A DNA stretch of 64,000 nt from Natrinema amylolyticus_A. GTDB lineage: Archaea > Halobacteriota > Halobacteria > Halobacteriales > Natrialbaceae. The stretch spans positions 124,001 through 188,000 of the forward strand of contig NZ_JBHUDI010000001.1 of assembly GCF_042678045.1 (NCBI RefSeq), written 5' to 3'. The position numbers and the translations under genes were made by a program. Positions 61,405 through 64,000 of the stretch are shown piece by piece (the stretch's first letter is position 1; the number at the start of each line of letters is the position of its first letter). Below the pieces are notes generated by a model. It made no database searches and was not told the DNA's origin. It saw only the letters and a program-made list of their open reading frames with translations.

Positions 61405-61983
61405 ACAGCCTACATGGACCGTAGCATTATCCTTCTGGAGGCGTCGCAAGCAAGCAGTCGCTGGTCGTTCAGGATCGTCTCGTGACTGTCCGGGGAACTC
61501 GAGATGCCCGGGATCGGGTCCAACGCCTGCCAGTAGCAAGATGCTATACGCTGTTATACGCTGCCTGCGTGTGGTTTGGTGTCGCTACGGCGTGCCAAGC
61601 GGCTGCATAACTATTGGTGAAACGCGCGTCGAAAGACGTGCGGGGTTGCAAACCCCCGCCGGGTACACGCTCGGCCCAATCGACGCGCTGATAGCCGATT
61701 GCGTGCGTTCGTGCCCGGATCGCTCGGACGTGGACTCGCCCCCGCTTCGAGTACGCTCATGTCTCTCACGCCCAGGGCGGCCCCCCGCTCCGCCCGGGTT
61801 TCCAATACACGAACCGGAGTCTACCGGCTCGCGATCGTGCCGACACCTCGTACAATCTGCTCTAACGAGTGGGCAGACTACTGTCAGTCCGTGCCGGCGG
61901 GCCCGCGACACGCTCTGAGGCCCGTCGGGACACAGTGACAGCAGACTGTATGAGCCACGGGCTGGTTGCAGCGAGTTCGGCGG
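61405..61983. other. Nearly 580 bases without a recognised gene
   Basis: Holds the promoter of the Gfo/Idh/MocA gene, a short tandem TATACGCTG pair (61546-61564), a GC-rich inverted repeat around GCGGGG-TTGCAAA-CCCCCGC (about 61639-61659) and repeat copy D (61881-61953). Open frames on both strands are Arg/Pro/Ser-rich and not convincing. An RNA gene cannot be excluded. Confidence 0.4.
61881..61953 (-). repeat. Stop-anchored dispersed repeat, copy D
   Basis: In the sense of the malic enzyme gene it reads TCATACAGTCTGCTGTCAC and ends CGGACTGACAG, starting 30 bases after that gene's stop. It shares the TGTCGCGGGCCCGCCGGCA block with copy A. Confidence 0.68.
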
Positions 61984-64000
61984 TCAGGAATCGTCGCTCT
62001 GGGCGTCGACCGTCGCGACGGCCGCGAGGTTCACGATGTCCTTGACTTCGTCGCCGCGCTGGAGGACGTGTACCGGCCTGTCCATACCGACGAGCATCGG
62101 GCCGATCGCTTCGGCTCCGCCGAGCCGCTGGAGGAGCTTGTAGCCGATGTTGCCGGCCTCGAGGTTCGGGAAGACCAATACGTTCGCCGGTTGCTCGAGG
62201 TCTGCGAACTCATAGGTTCCAGTCAGCATCTCCTCGACGACGGCGGTGTCGGCCTGCATCTCGCCGTCGACGGGGAAGTCGATCGCCGGGTCCTCGCGCA
62301 GTCGGCGGGCTGCCTCACGTGGCTTGCGGGTCCCCTCGTTGTCGACGCTGCCGAAATCGGAGTACGAGAGCAACGCCGCACGTGGCTCGACGTCGAACCG
62401 GCGGGCCAGTTCGGCGGTATGGCGGGTGACCTCCGCGAGGACGTCTTCGTCGGGGGCCTGATTGACCGTCGCGTCGGCGACGAAGACGACGCGGTTCTTG
62501 AAGGTCAGCATGTAGACGCCGGCCGCGTAGTCGGCGTCGTCAGCCGTGCCGATCACTTGCAGCGGCGGCCGCAGCGCCGACGGGTAGTGGTTCGTTAGCC
62601 CCGTCAGCATCGCGTCGGCGTCACCCTGGTCGACCATCACGCTCCCGAAGTAGTTGGTGTCGTCGCGGATCATCGCGTCGGCCTCGCGGCGGGTGATCCC
62701 GTTGCGCCGCCGTCGCTCGTAGAGGTGGTCGACGTAGGCCTCGTAGTCGCCGCTCGCGGGGTCGACGACATCGGGGTCGAACTCGAGCCCGAGAGCTGCG
62801 ACCGTCTCGTGGATCGCGGCTTCGTCACCGATCAGGATCGGCTCCGCGATCCCGCGGTCGACCATCTGAGAGGCCGCGCGAACGATCGTCTCGTCGGTCC
62901 CCTCGGCCAGCGCGATCCGTTTGGGATTCGATTTTGCCTTGTTGAGCACGACACGCATCATCTCGCGGGATTTCCCGAGGCGGGCCTCGAGTCGTTCGAC
63001 GTACGCCTCGAGATCGAGGTCGACGCGGGCGGCACCCGACTCGACCGCTGCGCGGGCTACTGCGGGAGCGACTTCGAAGAGGACGCGCGCGTCGAGTGGC
63101 TTCGGAATGATGTAGTCGGGGCCGAACTGCAGCGGCTCGTCGCCGTAGGCCTTGACGACCGCGTCGGGGACGTCCTGCTTCGCGAGGTCGGCCAGCGCCG
63201 TCGCCGCCGCGACCTTCATCTCCTCGTTGATCTCGGTGGCGCGGACGTCGAGCGCGCCACGGAAGATGAAGGGAAAGCCGAGGACGTTGTTAACCTGATT
63301 GGGGTAATCCGACCGGCCGGTGGCCATGATGACGGTGTCGTCGCGGGCCGCCTTGGCCGCCTCGTAGCCGATTTCGGGCTCGGGGTTGGCCATCGCGAAG
63401 ACGATCGGATCGTCGGCCATCGAGCGAACCATCTCCTGATCGACGATACCGCCGGCCGACAGGCCGACGAATACGTCCGCGCCGACCATCGCGTCTGTAA
63501 GGTCTCCCTCGGGGCGATCCTGTGCGAACATCCGGTTGTACGGGTCGAGATCGCCGGCTTCGGCCCGCGCTGTCGTCAGGATCCCGTCGATGTCGCACAT
63601 CGTGATGTTCTCTCGGTTGACGCCCAGCGAGACGTAGAACCGTGCCGTCGCGACCGCGGCCGCACCCGCGCCGGCGAACGTCACCTCGAGGTCGGCGAGG
63701 TCTTTCCCCGAGATCTCGACGGCGTTGAGCAGCGCCGCGCCGGAGATGATCGCGGTGCCGTGCTGGTCGTCGTGGAAGACGGGAATCGAGAGGCGCTCGC
63801 GGAGCCGTTCCTCGATGGCGAAACACTCGGGCGCTTTGATGTCCTCGAGATTGATGCCGCCGAACGTCGGCTCCATGGCGGCGACCGACTCGACGAACGC
63901 GTCGGGGTCGTCGTGGTCGAGCTCGATGTCGAAGACGTCGATATCGGCGAACCGCTTGAACAGGACGCCTTTGCCCTCCATGACGGGTTTCGAGGCCTGT
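61984..64000 (-). CDS. maeB: Malic enzyme with C-terminal phosphotransacetylase-like domain (partial)
   Basis: 672 visible residues; the N-terminus lies beyond the right edge (the frame continues upstream as ASKPVMEGKGVLFKRF). NADP malic enzyme oxidatively decarboxylates malate to pyruvate and CO2. Visible are ADIDVFDIELDHDDPD, the metal-binding FHDDQHGTAIISGAALLNA, the Rossmann AGAGAAAVATARFYVSLG, and NQVNNVLGFPFIFRGALDVRA. The last 330 residues are a phosphate acetyl/butyryltransferase-like domain (KRIALAEGTDETIVRAASQM; FPNLEAGNIGYKLLQRLGGA), the MaeB layout; that domain is usually regulatory. Confidence 0.93.
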   Translation of the reverse strand, partial: QASKPVMEGKGVLFKRFADIDVFDIELDHDDPDAFVESVAAMEPTFGGINLEDIKAPECFAIEERLRERLSIPVFHDDQHGTAIISGAALLNAVEISGKDLADLEVTFAGAGAAAVATARFYVSLGVNRENITMCDIDGILTTARAEAGDLDPYNRMFAQDRPEGDLTDAMVGADVFVGLSAGGIVDQEMVRSMADDPIVFAMANPEPEIGYEAAKAARDDTVIMATGRSDYPNQVNNVLGFPFIFRGALDVRATEINEEMKVAAATALADLAKQDVPDAVVKAYGDEPLQFGPDYIIPKPLDARVLFEVAPAVARAAVESGAARVDLDLEAYVERLEARLGKSREMMRVVLNKAKSNPKRIALAEGTDETIVRAASQMVDRGIAEPILIGDEAAIHETVAALGLEFDPDVVDPASGDYEAYVDHLYERRRRNGITRREADAMIRDDTNYFGSVMVDQGDADAMLTGLTNHYPSALRPPLQVIGTADDADYAAGVYMLTFKNRVVFVADATVNQAPDEDVLAEVTRHTAELARRFDVEPRAALLSYSDFGSVDNEGTRKPREAARRLREDPAIDFPVDGEMQADTAVVEEMLTGTYEFADLEQPANVLVFPNLEAGNIGYKLLQRLGGAEAIGPMLVGMDRPVHVLQRGDEVKDIVNLAAVATVDAQSDDS

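Noticed and set aside
10441..61953. The six similar repeats as CRISPR or transposon ends
   Set aside because: They are far apart without regular spacing or spacers, and no cas gene or transposase is present in the window.

Overview
The window is chromosomal DNA from a halophilic archaeon (class Halobacteria). The evidence is the very high GC content, extremely acidic predicted proteins, TATA boxes about 27 bases before start codons (leaderless transcripts), and a haloarchaeal gene set: type III RuBisCO, TFB, GfcR, zinc-dependent glucose dehydrogenase, Cdc48, FttA/aCPSF1, NucS and gas-vesicle genes. I infer the order Natrialbales from overall gene content but cannot prove it. No rRNA, CRISPR array or transposase was seen. 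There is one tRNA, tRNA-Glu(CTC).

Layout. 1-13.7 kb is mostly housekeeping: partial bioB, an amidase, type III RuBisCO, sucCD, a UbiA prenyltransferase, a divergent RNA-ligase/PIN-partner pair, a P-loop ATPase, an MBL hydrolase and a membrane-anchored winged-helix regulator. 13.8-19.2 kb looks accessory. It starts at tRNA-Glu and holds a methanethiol-oxidase (SBP56) / 2Fe-2S ferredoxin / small membrane protein operon with a divergent bacterio-opsin-activator-type regulator, then a secreted Tat protein, a decayed transglutaminase-like gene and gene-poor DNA. 19.3-31.6 kb returns to core functions: Cdc48 overlapping an Hsp20-like gene, panB, two HAD hydrolases, a DapA-family aldolase, and glucose dehydrogenase coupled to its likely regulator gfcR. 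31.7-50.2 kb carries information-processing and repair genes (TFB, RNase HI, endonuclease III, FttA, NucS, MutS) with PPase, BluB, a PAS histidine kinase and small proteins. 52.9-59.7 kb is a gas-vesicle locus: gvpA-N-O leftward and gvpF-G-H-I-J-K-L-M rightward, without gvpC, gvpD or gvpE. The window ends with a Gfo/Idh/MocA oxidoreductase and a partial malic enzyme/phosphotransacetylase.

Genes that work together: sucC-sucD (TCA cycle); gdh-gfcR plus perhaps the nearby aldolase (sugar oxidation); SBP56-ferredoxin-membrane protein; the gvp genes; and nucS, mutS, nth and rnhA (genome maintenance).

The strongest signal not explained by genes is a family of six dispersed elements of about 70 bp (10441, 19062, 22881, 24549, 27428, 61881). 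Four of them begin at, or one base after, the stop codon of unrelated genes, always in the same sense as the gene. They look like a mobile or recombining 3'-end module. Other points of interest are a nonsense codon inside a Tat signal peptide, a receiver domain lacking its phosphoacceptor Asp, an apparent GvpI fusion, and a 16-bp perfect hairpin between bluB and the gene for the termination factor FttA.
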